Of a stretch of 64,000 nucleotides of DNA, positions 1 through 11,300 are shown one piece after another. The notes beneath the pieces are model-generated. The model was not told the origin of the DNA. It saw only the letters and a program-made list of their open reading frames with translations, and did not search any database. This stretch comes from Drosophila persimilis (lineage: Eukaryota > Arthropoda > Insecta > Diptera > Drosophilidae): assembly GCF_003286085.1 (NCBI RefSeq), contig NW_020825312.1, forward strand, positions 4,030,001 to 4,094,000. The letters are read 5' to 3'. Position numbers and translations under genes: made by a program. How positions within the stretch are numbered: the stretch's first letter is position 1; the number at the start of each line of letters is the position of its first letter.

Positions 1-770
1 CCCGCATACATAATGAACCAGGGGCCCCATAAATGCCCAGGCTGCGAATTCCGCGCATTCCCCGAGACGGAGACCGGAGACGCCGACCAGAGACCAGAGA
101 CCAGAGAGCAGAGAGCAGACCCAACCGAACCGCTTTCAATGCGCGTGCCAGCTCTCCCCTTTTGGGGGCAATTAATCAACGGGTGGAGAGGCCTTCAAGT
201 GATTGCCACTTCTGCCTTCTGGCGGTGACACACACGCCCGGTCGCATCAGCCGCATCGCATCGCCATTTAGGCTGCAATCTCTGGAGTAGTTTGGGTACT
301 GTTCTTTGTACGAGTTGATCCTTTTAAACGATCGATAAAGATCCGACCTAAGACTATTGGGATTCCCTTTTTCATACCCATACGATTCGACTATGTGCCT
401 CCTCCAGCAGGTGCTCTGGAGTCTGTCCTTGTGCCTGTAGGGGATTGGCTATTAAATATCCAGAATATGGTGGATTGGTGGACCCTGGGATAGGATGTGA
501 ACTGCATAAGTCCGTTAGTCCACCAAGCATCATTTAATTGTTTCTCAAAGGATGCACCATATCGATTTCGAATTTCTTTTGAGCATTAAAAAGGTGGTCA
601 CATGACATTGCTGTTTTCTGCTTTACACTTTCGAAACGCACTGTCCACTGTCACGACCGAAAACTGTTGGTATTAAAAATATACATCGATTACGTAGCCA
701 CTCTATTTATAAAATCCAATCATCACAGAGTAAATATTTAAAGAAAAGCGCGATATATTAATTATTATTA
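1..770. other. Intergenic, downstream of Bag6
   Basis: I see no convincing gene here. Short overlapping open frames at 13-290 have no family resemblance and no splice or promoter context. An AATAAA on the minus strand (TTTATT at 771-776) would end the Bag6 transcript, which would leave this stretch as intergenic DNA beyond its 3' end. Confidence 0.5.
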
Positions 771-1796
771 TTTATTCGTACAATTTTTATTTTCTTTGCT
801 CGATTTTTGTTGTTTTTGATTTTGCGTATTTCTTCTTGTTTTTGCACATAAATATACTCAACAATTTTAATGTGACACTTTTTCGTGTTTCGAGTGCAGG
901 CGACAACAATATTAAGAGTAGGATAAAGGAATTTCGTGACGATGGGGGATGGGGTCCGCTTGGATGGATGGAAAGGCAGATGGCGCGCCAGGTCGGTTGG
1001 TGTGGGATGCGGACCGGTGTTGGTACAGGTCGTTCCCTGTAGAAGCCCCTTCCTCTGCTCCATTAGCCGCGCGTAGGTTGTTGTAATGGGTCTGTTTTTG
1101 CACTGTCGCCACTTGAGCGGTGGCTGCAAATTCCTGACTATTCGTCATCAACAGTCATGTGCCTTCAGGCGGCTCACGTCAATCGGCGCCAGCCAAAATA
1201 TTTAGCTGGAATTCGGCTGTCGTCACGGGTCTCTGTTGGCCGAGACCCAATACGTCACGCGACACGGGGACGCCATCGCCACTTGGACTGCAATTGAAAG
1301 CATTTAGATGGTATCATGCCCTACCAAAGCCTCATCGTGTGTGGCCCTAGTCCATCCGCCGTTCATCAGCCATCGTCGATCGTCGATCGTCCATCGTCCA
1401 TCGTCCATCGCCTTTGTTCCGGTTAATATGCTCCTTCTTTTTTGTATCGTTGTCCCAAATGGCTTCGCTTTTTGTGTGGGTTTCATTTCGTTTCCAGCAG
1501 TGTGTGGAAATATCGGTTGGGGATTATTATTATCATTCTATCGTATTACTCGGTGCGCTGGGTGTGGTGGTACTTCCGTATTCTGATTCCAATTGTGGTT
1601 GGTTCCGATTATGGTTTCCTTTGCCTGTTGTCGCCGCCGCTGTCGTCTCATAGTTTAAACAGAACTTATCAATTAACTAAAGTACTATATGTACGGTATA
1701 CTTAAAGGTATAATGTACAACAAGCGCCACACACGCACAAACACACCGACGATGTGATGGGGGGGTCGCTTGTTAAGCTCCCAAAAGGTTTTTCGT

Positions 1797-4700
1797 CTAC
1801 TTATGCTCTGTGAACTTGGCGATCTGCGGATACTTGCTGGGCGTAAAGTCAACGTCTTTCTTGATCCGATCCCGCACATTGGTGCGCATCGCCTCCGTGT
1901 AGGAGGCCAGCAGGGACGCATCGTGGGTCATCGAATCGATCACAGCATCTACGTTAACTGAGGAGCTGGCGGCAGTTCCGTTTGCATTGACACCCAGCCC
2001 GGCGCTCTGAATGGCCCGCTGCACCCCGCTGGCAATCAGACACTCCACGTTGGCCGTGGGCTTATCCGTCTGGATGATCTTGCGACGCTTGGCGGACATG
2101 CCAGAGATGTAGGCATCAGAGTAGGGTGGCTGAGGGCTGTTTTGCTGCGGAAACACCGAGAGATTTTCATTTCTGATCAGATGGGGCAAGTTTGGGGCAC
2201 TTACCTCAGCCTGCGTCTGTAGGTCGCGCGTTATCGCGGGCAACCAGTCACTGGGGAAACTCATGTGCCAGGACTCGGAGCCGAGAACCACCGGTGGAAG
2301 AGATGTCTCCGCTACGGGAACACTGTTGCTGGTGGTGGTGGCGGTGGTGCTTGTGTTGCTGTTGCTGTTACTGGTACTGCTACTGCTGCCGGCCACTTCA
2401 GTCATCTCCACGTCCGTGTCGAGTACCTCCGCCTGTGCCTGCTGATGCGGCTGGTTCGGCTGTTTTGGCTGTTGCTGCAGATTGAAGGCACGCGACGGTT
2501 GCGCACCGAATTGCGGCTGTGATTTATTGCGTTTTGCATAAGGCTTAATGCTAAAAGACAGGAGTCAGGGAACTTACCTCGCCAGCAGTGCCAAGGTCTG
2601 TCTGCGCGTTCCGCAGGACGAGGAACTGTTGGGCATCTGCGGTGTCTGTCTGGGTTGGAATTCTGGGGTCAACGTAGACCCACAAGGCTTGGTTCTGAAA
2701 ACCTGCAAGAAGATCAGTGATGAAGAGCCAAACTGTTAGTGTGCAGGAAGGATATACTCACTGGTACGCCGCAGTGGGTTGCGCAGTCTGGCCATCGTTA
2801 GGTGCCAGTAAATCTCCGCATTGTCACTGCCCAGGCAAAGTAAGAGCACGCTGAACAGCCGTACGCGGAACTGCTCACAGATCTTCTTGAGGCTCTGCTC
2901 GAACTGGCCCACAGTGCTGGGGGCCGAAATGCACAGTTCCATGATGAGGCGCAAACTCTGGCGCAAGATGTTGGTTACAGATTCGCGCGAGTCGTACTGC
3001 GGCAGCTCGTACTGCGGCAAAAAGATCAGGCTCTCGGTGAACCACTCAAGGGCGCGGCTGATGGCGCCGGGTATGGTCTCCTCGTTGATGGGCGCTCCCT
3101 CGAAGACGCTGTCGTTCAGAAAGCTGCTCAGCTCCGAGCGCAGATTACTCGATCTATCACTGAAGTGTGATGATGATGTCGGTGTGACTGTGGGTGTGAC
3201 TGGGACTGCAGCTGTAGCTGTAGCTTCTGTAGGTGGAACGCTCATGTTGACCGCGCTTGTGCGGTTGGGTGTGGTGAAAAAGTTGACCATTTCGGCAATT
3301 CCATCCGTGTTGTTGACGGCGCTGGCTGAAGCTGCTTGCGAAATATTTCGTACAGCATTAAACAACGTATTTGAGGTTCTTGATGATGGGGTTAATGGTA
3401 AGAGTAAGCCACTGGAAACCACTGCCCGAAAGGTGTGCCTTGGCAGCCCCAAGGCACACCCCTCTATCGGCAGTCGCATGAATTGTGGTTTCCGACTGTA
3501 TATTTGTGCAATGAGAGAGAATGAGGGTGGCAGACAGCGAAGATCTGGGTAGGAAAACTTACCAGAAGGCACTCCTACGTCGGCGGCCGAGGCAGCCGAT
3601 GCAATAAAGGAGGAGGGGGAATCGGCGTCTTCCATAGCTGCGTTTGGCCTGCGATTGTTATTGGCGCTACTGTTGTTGTTGTTTTGCGGCAGCGGCTCCG
3701 GCTCGCGAATGTGGTGGCTGTTACACGGCAGGAAGCGGTCGAAGGCCGTGTGAGTCGGTGCGATGCGTCCGCCCCAGTTGTTGTTGCCGCCAATCTGGAT
3801 CTGGGGCCGTGACGTGGAGCGCGTCTGTGTGGCGGTTGTCGGCAATGTGTTGGCCCGCTGCTCTCCACTGCGCGTGCCTGTCGAGGTCGAGGCTCCTCCA
3901 GTGCTGGAACTGCTGTTGGCCGCGGTAGCTGCTTCTTCTGCAGCCTGTCCACTCTCGGTGGTCGCTTCGGGCGCTGACTCCGGCCCCGGGGCTGGGGGAC
4001 GTGCGGCAGCAGCCATCACATGCACGGGCAAGTTGATGGACATAATGTTGGGGGCGCTGAACTCCACTTGCACATCGTTAGTATCGTTGGCGGCTCTGTT
4101 CACAACGGCCTGAATGAGACGGGCCATATCCAGCTGGGGATCTGCAAAGGAGGAAGCTTTAGCAGGGCCACCTTAACAGCGAATACGGGCAGGGATTAAA
4201 GATTGGAGGCTGGCAAGCCAAAAGAAAACGAAACAACAAGGTTAAAACGGAGCTGAGAGTCGCAGCTAGCAGCTCAGCGAACAAGGGATGCAAACGTGAA
4301 TGAAATGAGCGTTACGGGACCATGTCTGAGATGGCGGGCAAAATCAACAACAATTAAACAACAAAACATACTGGGCGGTGGCAGGGCCACGGGCATATAG
4401 AGCCGCAGCCTAGGTGGCAATCGGGGCCCCTCAGATTGATCTGGAGCTTCATCTAGAAATTCGACAAAGGACATATGGGCGTTTCAAAAGTCAGGATACA
4501 GTTTAAGGTTAACAATTATGAAGTTCTTTAGGTATTACAGAAATCACAAATTGTAGATCTGAAACGCACTGTAAACTGTTGGACACCGAATTCTTACCCA
4601 AACCGAGACTCTGTGGCTGCGGCTGTGGCTGGGAGGCCTGAGGGCCTGCATTGCGTGTCACCATTGGCTCGTCGACGGGATCCTCAACGGGTCCACCCTG

Positions 4701-6752
4701 GGTAGGTATGCCAATGGCGGCCACCGCTCCGACAGCCATCTGAACAGCGGCTTCGGCTGCTTGAGCAACCTGAGCAGCTTCAGCGGAAGCAAGAGCCGTT
4801 TGGGCTGCACCCCGGGCCAAGACCGCGGTCCAAGGTACCGGATTGGTAGTCGCGGATCCTGCATCAGGCAGTTCGGTTGGTGCCGCGTTTGCTGCATTTG
4901 GTCTAGGATTTCCTCTGGCCATGGCTGACGCGTAGTTAGCACCTGCATGTGTAATAATCTGTGCAGTTGCACTCAAAGTGTTTCTTGCAGCCTCTTCGAC
5001 ATTCCTTGATAGGCCCGGGGGGCGTGCACCGGGAGCACGCTGGTCAACATTATTGGTGGCCTGCTGTATGACCTCGAGGGGCGTAAAATGGGGCGCGAAT
5101 ATGTTATTGGAGCGTATGTAGCCGCTCTGCTCCACGAGAATGGGCCGACAGGTGAGCACGCGTGGGCCGGGCTGCGAGAGGTCCAGCATCAGGTCGGATA
5201 TGGCGTGCTGAGCGTGCGATAAGTAGTGGAAGGCCTCCGAGACACGATCGAAGATGCGCTGGGCATTCTCCCGTCCAGTAGTGTCCTGCGGGGGAGGAGA
5301 ACGAACTTTAGTAAGAGGTAAAGACCAGACACGGGTTCCCTTTTGGTAACTTTGGCTTACATTCTCCTCAAATGTGGGATCGTTCTCAAGTATATCGTAG
5401 TAGCGATCAACAAAGGGTGCCAGACGCGTCTGAACACCGCGGTAGCGCTGTATGACATGGCCCAGCACCTGCGGGCGAGTGCGACGACGTGTAGCGCCAT
5501 TTGGACCCCCATTGGCTGGGACGCCATCGCCGCCAGCTGGAGCATTGCTGGCACTCTCTGCAGCGCTGGGACCGGAAGCAGCAGCACCAGCACTAGCACT
5601 ACCCGCAGGTTGACCACCTACAGCTCCCTCTGCATCCCCTTCTGGTGTGGGGGTGGCGGATCGGTCCGAGGCACCGTCTGGACCATCTTCATCGTCCGAG
5701 TCAATGACATCTTCAATTATGACGGTGGCGGCTGTGGTCTCGCCATTGGCGTCGGCAGCTGCTCCGGCGGCTCCCTCGAGAGTTGCCTCTCCGGCACGCG
5801 GCTCCATCGTCTCGCCACTCTCATTGGTGTAGACCGTGGGCAACTGTAGGACAGTGTAGTTGCGTGCGCCGGTGCGGGTAAGGGCGGCAGTGACCGCGTC
5901 CTGGACCATGTCGATGATGTTGTTGTTACGTGGCATATCAGTGGAAGAGACGCCTACCTCCACCACTGTCGACTCCATGGACCAGCGACCGCGCTGCAGA
6001 ATGTCCAGGGATTGGTTGTTAAGCCCCACCGAAGGGTTCTCCAGATAGGCGGCGATGTTGTTGGCGCAATCGATCATGTGTAGAGCGACAGTGATGCGAT
6101 TGATGCAGAAGGACGAAGAGTTCGGGAAACGACCGGGTGGAGTGCGTGTCTACAGATTACATACAGATTAAATCAGTAAGCATCAAAAAAGAGAACCGTC
6201 TCTTGGGGAGACTTACCCCAGCCCCGGGACCGTTGGGCACTGGTATGGACATCGTTCCTACTAGCATGCCATCGAGAGCGCGGAAGTAGGGCGAAGTGCG
6301 CATGCTGCCTGGCGGCGGACGTGTCACTGTGCGAGCGGGACGCATGGGCTCATCGTTGTGGCGAGCATTGGTGCCGCGCTGCGAGAAGGGCGGGCGCTCG
6401 GCGACGTGCAATACCTTGCCAGCGACATCTTCAAAGGAATATGCCAGCAGATTAGCAAAAGTACCTGCTGTGGCTAGGGACAAATGACTCACCGTATTCC
6501 TTGACTTGCTTGTCGTCGGCCAGCACACGCCCCTGGTATATAATTCGCTGGTTCTCCGCTGCAATGCTGGTCTTCTCAGCTATTTGGTCCTTGAACTGGC
6601 GAATTGTTATCTACGTGGAGAGAGAGGGACGCGCGCGGGCTTTAGTCAAAGGGCTTCCACTCTGGACACACAACCTCAAAAATTACCTCATTGTCGATGT
6701 TGAATTCGTGTGTACGCGCATCCAAGGTTTTTACCTTCAGATTTATTTTCAT
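1797..6752 (-). CDS. Bag6: Bag6/Scythe-like ubiquitin-domain chaperone (CG7546 orthologue), ten coding exons
   Basis: BAG6 is a cytosolic and nuclear holdase that works in tail-anchored protein targeting and degradation of mislocalised proteins. Coding exons, in transcript order: 6752-6687, 6610-6493, 6428-6217, 6149-5361, 5285-4598, 4452-4372, 4141-2762, 2702-2578, 2516-2205, 2144-1797. All have GT/AG ends and compatible phases, giving about 1372 residues. Residues 1-75 form a ubiquitin-like domain (starts [17 protein letters not shown]; contains [18 protein letters not shown]). Low-complexity Ala/Pro/Gln stretches and an acidic patch ([10 protein letters not shown]) follow. The conserved central segment contains [15 protein letters not shown]. 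The C-terminal exon has [16 protein letters not shown], a nuclear-localisation-like patch followed by the BAG-like tail. The 3'UTR probably runs to the AATAAA at 776-771. The exon at 4141-2762 may contain an optional in-frame intron (3562-3335). Recognition rests on both ends matching the family; the symbol follows the human name. Confidence 0.92.
3335..3562 (-). other. Possible retained intron inside Bag6 exon 7
   Basis: A consensus donor GTAAGT (3562-3557) follows codon residue ...GVPS in phase 1. A matching-phase acceptor TTTCGCAAG ends at 3335. The segment is 228 nt, a multiple of three, and contains no stop, so it can be read through or removed without changing frame. Another phase-1 acceptor (CGGGCAG) lies inside it near 3410. 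It holds a perfect 12-bp hairpin at 3432-3460. Its encoded peptide lacks the Ala/Ser/Thr/Pro bias of the flanking exon, which favours an intron. RNA evidence would decide. Confidence 0.5.
3432..3460. repeat. Perfect 12-bp inverted repeat, 5-nt loop
   Basis: The arms GGTGTGCCTTGG (3432-3443) and CCAAGGCACACC (3449-3460) flank the loop CAGCC. The repeat lies inside the optional intron of Bag6 and would fold as a GC-rich hairpin in the pre-mRNA. Confidence 0.85.
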
Positions 6753-7110
6753 TTTTACTGCTGTCTTTTATATGGACTGCCACGAAAATCAGTGAAATTT
6801 GTTCTTTTGCACCGCACACCGCAAAAAAATTCCAAACAGACTGTTGCAAGGGTGCTGACGGGGGGAGGAAAATCGGTTTCGGTGTCGCTGCTGTCACCTT
6901 CTATATCGCTCTCTGTTTCTCGCGCTAGCAGTTTTATTGTTTTCCCTTGCTCCTCGTCTTTTCTGATTTTCTCGTTGGTCGCTCACGCACGCAAAGTTTA
7001 CCGAGCTGTGAAAAGTGTATGACGTATTAATTATATATAAATATGTATATATTAATATGTTACACTATTTGGTTTTCCAACAAGTTTAGTTGTTGTTATG
7101 TTATCGATCA
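6753..7110 (-). promoter_or_regulatory. Bag6 5' UTR and promoter region
   Basis: No TATA box is visible upstream of the Bag6 ATG (6752). A DRE-like TATCGAT lies at 7102-7108, and the sequence between is pyrimidine/purine-rich (strings of CTC/TTTTC). This fits a housekeeping DREF-type promoter. The transcription start is not resolved and probably lies between about 6850 and 7020. Confidence 0.4.
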
Positions 7111-7124
7111 CAATATGCAGTCTG

Positions 7125-7194
7125 ACCCTCAGAAATATACTGTTATATACCAACGGCACATACCAGCGGTATATTACAGTATATTTCTGAGGGT
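7125..7194. repeat. 27-bp near-perfect inverted repeat with 16-nt loop
   Basis: The left arm (7125-7151, begins ACCCTCAGAAATATACTG) and the reverse complement of the right arm (7168-7194) match at 26 of 27 bases. Each arm contains a close match (11/12) to Ohler core-promoter motif 6 (KTYRGTATWTTT), so two copies face each other. It lies 17 bases from the DRE at 7102-7108, which suggests a bidirectional promoter element. A terminal hairpin of a small mobile element is the alternative. Confidence 0.75.
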
Positions 7195-7206
7195 GCGGTA
7201 TGCGAT

Positions 7207-7342
7207 AGTAAGTCCGTGGGAGGAATTCCCAGGAGACGGTTGTCTTTTTTGATACTTACTAATATAATCTGTAGACACGCACTCCACCCGGTCGTTTCCC
7301 GAACTCGTCGTCCTTCTTCATCTATCGCATAACTGTGGCGCT
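7207..7342 (+). repeat. Inverted partial duplicate of Bag6 intron 3 / exon 4 start
   Basis: On the plus strand this stretch matches the minus strand at 6216-6083 over about 135 bases, with a few substitutions and small gaps. It starts at the intron donor GTAAGTC, continues through GAGACGGTT and the TTTTTTGAT tract, crosses the acceptor ATCTGTAG, and runs into the exon sequence ACACGCACTCCACCCGGTCG and beyond. Because it includes intron sequence it arose at DNA level, not through mRNA. It is too short and too changed to be coding. It lies in opposite orientation about 1 kb upstream of its source. Confidence 0.88.
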
Positions 7343-7498
7343 GCCTATCTGGACCTACACCAACGAAAGTAGCAAAAAGCCGGCGCCGTTTGAACTGAAA
7401 AATGTATTTGATGTATGGTTAGTGCTTCAATACAATTTCGACTTCACAATATACAGAAACTTAAATGTTGTTACGAACCTTTCTTTTTTCTTTGGGGC

Positions 7499-7546
7499 AA
7501 GGCCGGCTAGCCAGTCATCCCACTGCTGGGTGCTTTCCAAGCACTC
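7499..7546. repeat. Short hairpin, possible mobile-element remnant
   Basis: GGCCGGC and GCTAGCC palindromic bases are followed by a hairpin GTGCTT-TCC-AAGCAC. It lies beside the captured Bag6 fragment and resembles the kind of short 3' hairpin seen in Helitron-type elements. No element ends could be defined, so this is weak. Confidence 0.2.
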
Positions 7547-8176
7547 AGGTCGCAAAATATACATACTGATTGGACATCTCGGACATTGAAACAACTAAAA
7601 AAACGGACAAAACAATTTCAAACGGACTCTAATCGACAATCAATATCCCATGTACTTGCCCTAACATAGACGTGGACCAGGTCGAGGTGTCGGTGTCTTA
7701 CCTCTGACGTGCCCATCCTACCTGAGATCCGGGTCATAACGTTCTGAATCTCCCTGCCATGTGCAGTCACCCTCTCGGTTTTGCGGATCCTCCTCCCCCA
7801 TACGAAACAATTAGAAATTCATTATTTTATTTCCTTATAATTTTTATCTCAACTTCACAATTTTACATATGGATACCTGTACTACCCTACGCATGCCTAT
7901 TCATGCCCCACTCATCTTATTCTTACGGGTGGTTATATAAATAAATGGATAGGAATAACTAATATAAGAAATATAAATAATTTTATATATGTATGTATGT
8001 ATGTACGTACATATATAAGAAAAAATATATAAATAAATATGGACGGATTTAAATTAGAACTTTAGCAATTATATATAAATGGGGACATCTAAAAAAAAAG
8101 AATTGAAGTAAATAAGTTACCTAATGCCATCCTCTCGCTGCCTAGCAGGGCGATGGACCCGCGCTCCGGCTCAGGG

Positions 8177-8219
8177 TTCCGTTATTGGAAGAGATCGGAA
8201 ATCTTCTCTCGTAACGGAA
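8177..8219. repeat. Inverted repeat / hairpin
   Basis: The arms TTCCGTTA (8177-8184) and TAACGGAA (8212-8219) are perfect. Inside them AGAT (8192-8195) can pair with ATCT (8201-8204) around CGGAA. It sits about 90 bases from the DRE pair. No gene is attached. Confidence 0.5.
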
Positions 8220-8308
8220 TCGAAGAGCGCGCGGATCTCTTGCCTATTTTGGCCCTGCCACTCTGTCTAAAACTAATTACGCCCATCTCGCTTCAATGGT
8301 GTTTTGCC

Positions 8309-8374
8309 TATCGATATCTTTTGAATGCAACAATGTAATACTGGAGATAATATTGATATTTAAATATATCGATA
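8309..8374. promoter_or_regulatory. Pair of perfect DRE elements (TATCGATA)
   Basis: TATCGATA occurs at 8309-8316 and again at 8367-8374. The palindrome is the DREF/BEAF-32 recognition core that marks constitutive fly promoters and domain boundaries. No gene is recognised within 1 kb on either side, so this is an orphan promoter, a boundary, or the start of an untranslated transcript. Confidence 0.55.
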
Positions 8375-11300
8375 TGGCAATGATTTGTAGGTGATATTTT
8401 GTTTGGACTGGCGAAAATATTAATATGCATATTTTTGTGAGGTATATAATTCTCAGCAAATTGACATTATTTCTTCTTCCACGTCCAACGCTAATAGACA
8501 CGCGACTTTTGATTCTACTCGATATATCAATAGAAAACATCGAGTGTGTTTTTTTTAATATACGATGATACGTCACGCCGTTCTATTTCGGTCAGTCTGG
8601 CAGGGATGCTCTTGGCGGGTCACTTTTGAATTGTGCTTCTTTTCAACTAAATCTGAATACATTCGCTGTTCTAAGGCCTTTTCACCTTGAATTAGCTAAA
8701 ATAACCAGGTCCCAAAGGAGTTCCTACCAACGAGTACATTCGTACAAATAACTGCGCCTGAACTACATAAAAACGAAAAAACACATGTGTAATCCACCCC
8801 GACACCCATCGAATCCCCCTCTCCATTCCCACTACCAGGGCCCACCAGACTACCCTTCCGATTAAGCTGCCTTTGACTGCATCCTGTGGGAATTTTTCGG
8901 CACTGCACACGGAAGCGGCGCTTGAATAATAAAGAAAAGGAAAACAGGGGAAAGTCAACCAAGACGCAAAGGTGTGGAGGAATCTTTCGCTTTGAATATT
9001 TAAGTGGCGCTGCGGCAGCAGCAGCAGAAGTAGCAGGATGGGTAAAGCAAACCGCAGCTAACACAATTTTCCGTACCGTAACCCACGTTGCAAGAAATGT
9101 GCGGAAATTTGATTTAATGTCTGCGATTTTGAGCCTTTCCACGGTTTCAAAATGATTGGGCCGCGCCGAGCCCTTGTTCTTGCGGAAATGGGCCGGTCCT
9201 GGCAGATTTTTGAGTGGCGGCGACCCTGGGGAGATGCTTTTCAAACGGCAGGAAGATCAATGCACATTTTCTTAAAGGCAGAATTGAATTATACAAACGT
9301 GATATTTCTTTGGGCCATGCTTAAACGACACAGCGCCAGCCTGTACAATGTAATTGCATTAGTGACACAGACAAACAAATGCTTTCAGATAGACCTTTAT
9401 GGTTAGGTGCAGGATCACAATTTTTTTTCAAGCCTTCAGCAGACTCTCAGCTCACTCGACTCACCAGGCGAAATCTGAATCCCAAAACCCAACACACAGG
9501 CAACCACTCCACGCTTAATACATACGAAACACGCACTTTTGTTTGTTTTCCTGTGTAGTTGTCACATTTTTTTTCGGATATCTTGAATTTTTTTGTACTA
9601 ATATTTATATTAGCAGCAAAATTAGTTTTACACATCGCAAAGAAATAAAACACCTCATGTCCTGAAACGAACTGACGCAAACAAATCAAGGCACTCTGAG
9701 AACCTGTAGCGAAGTGTGGAACAGTGCAATTTTGTGACATTTATATAAATATGTAAACATATTTATATGTAAAGTACTGTTGTGGGTCTAATGAGGAATG
9801 AATCCGGCCCGTGGCCTTACTAGAATATACAATTTGTGTATATGTTTTATGTATTGTAATTCTAAATGGGATACAGGCTAAGCCCTGTTTAAACGGGGTA
9901 GCAGTAGATTGGCAGAATTTACTCAAAAATAAACCCCTTGCTGCATTGAAATTTAAATAATTAGCCAGAACAATTTCGCAATTGCAAAATAGTCGGAAAT
10001 AGCCTTTGTTGATGGAAAAAATCAAGAGTTTTTTGGTTTAATCCACAGCATAGTAATTAGAGAATCTATATAAATGATTTATTGAAATACGAATATACTA
10101 CATGTATGTACATAGTAACATGCACATTTCTTTTGAAATGTGAGCTACGCATAGCTTGGCGAAATAAATAATAATTATTACAATTTATACACAGCCCGTG
10201 CCTTGGCCTGGGCTGGCGCCTGGGCCTGGGCCAAGTGCAAGTTTCACAATTTACAAATTGCTTTTAAATGGGCTGTAAAAAAGTTTTAATGAGTTTTCCC
10301 ACCCCCCACCAGCCGTCCGACTTCTAAGCACCACATCCCTCGTGCACCCATTCCCCCCCATCCTCCTCCTCCGGTCGGCTATTGCTGTTTATGCATTTTC
10401 ATTATCATTTTCTTTCATTTTTTTTGTAAGTATTTTGTTGTTCGCGTGTGCTGCCCTGCCCTCCCGTTTTCCGTTTTCCATTTCCATTTGTTATTTAGCA
10501 AGTATTTTTCGTTATTTTTCATTTCAGTAAAGTTTGTCCTGCCAGTGGCACAGGGCGATGGGCGTGACACTTGCTGTGCCATTGAATGGAAAGCGCTTGG
10601 ACTCGGACCGAAGGACGCTTAATGAAATTATATCAATCGGGGGGGATCAGCCAGGACAGCCACCCCCAAAGAGCCAGGTCCTTCCAACGTCCAGGCCACG
10701 TCGCTCTGGCATCTGGCAAATGACATTTGCTTTCTCCAATTGTTCATATTTTCATTAAGCGCAATTTGAATTTCCCCAAATGTGTAGCCCGCAATCATTT
10801 TCTCTGGCAGTACAAGCTTCAACTTCGGAATCGGATAGAGCCCCAGCTCCAGATCCTGTTCCTGTTCCAATTCCAGTCACTGCCGCAGCCACAGCTTCAG
10901 TCCTTCCTGTTCCTATCCCCAACACTGGTTGTAGTATGTTGCCATTTCTAATTTCGTTCTGGTTCTGGTCAAGTACAAGGTCCGTGGGCAGGTCTCACGT
11001 CAAATTAAATCAAGCTGTAATATAAAGAAAATTGAAGCCAAGTCCCCTTTGTGCCATAAAGCACGGCGATGAAGAAGAACAAACCCTCGGCGCAGCAGGG
11101 GAACGCTCAACGTCAAGACGCGATGAGGCAGGAGGGTGGAGTCATGGGGGTGCAGCAACTGATTGGCAATATAACACCAAGGAAGCTCTGGCTTCAGTCC
11201 ACAGAGGCCCTTAACCCGTATGGAATGGCTAGGAAACAGAACGAGATTAAAACACATTTCAAACACATAACGACGGCTGAGTTCTATTCTGTTCCTATAT

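Noticed and set aside
2821..3552. 243-codon open frame antisense to Bag6
   Set aside because: It is a shadow of the long Bag6 coding exon, with no splice or promoter support.
8696..9244. 182-codon open frame on the minus strand
   Set aside because: No recognisable domain, ordinary intergenic composition, and a CTG repeat provides its Ala run.
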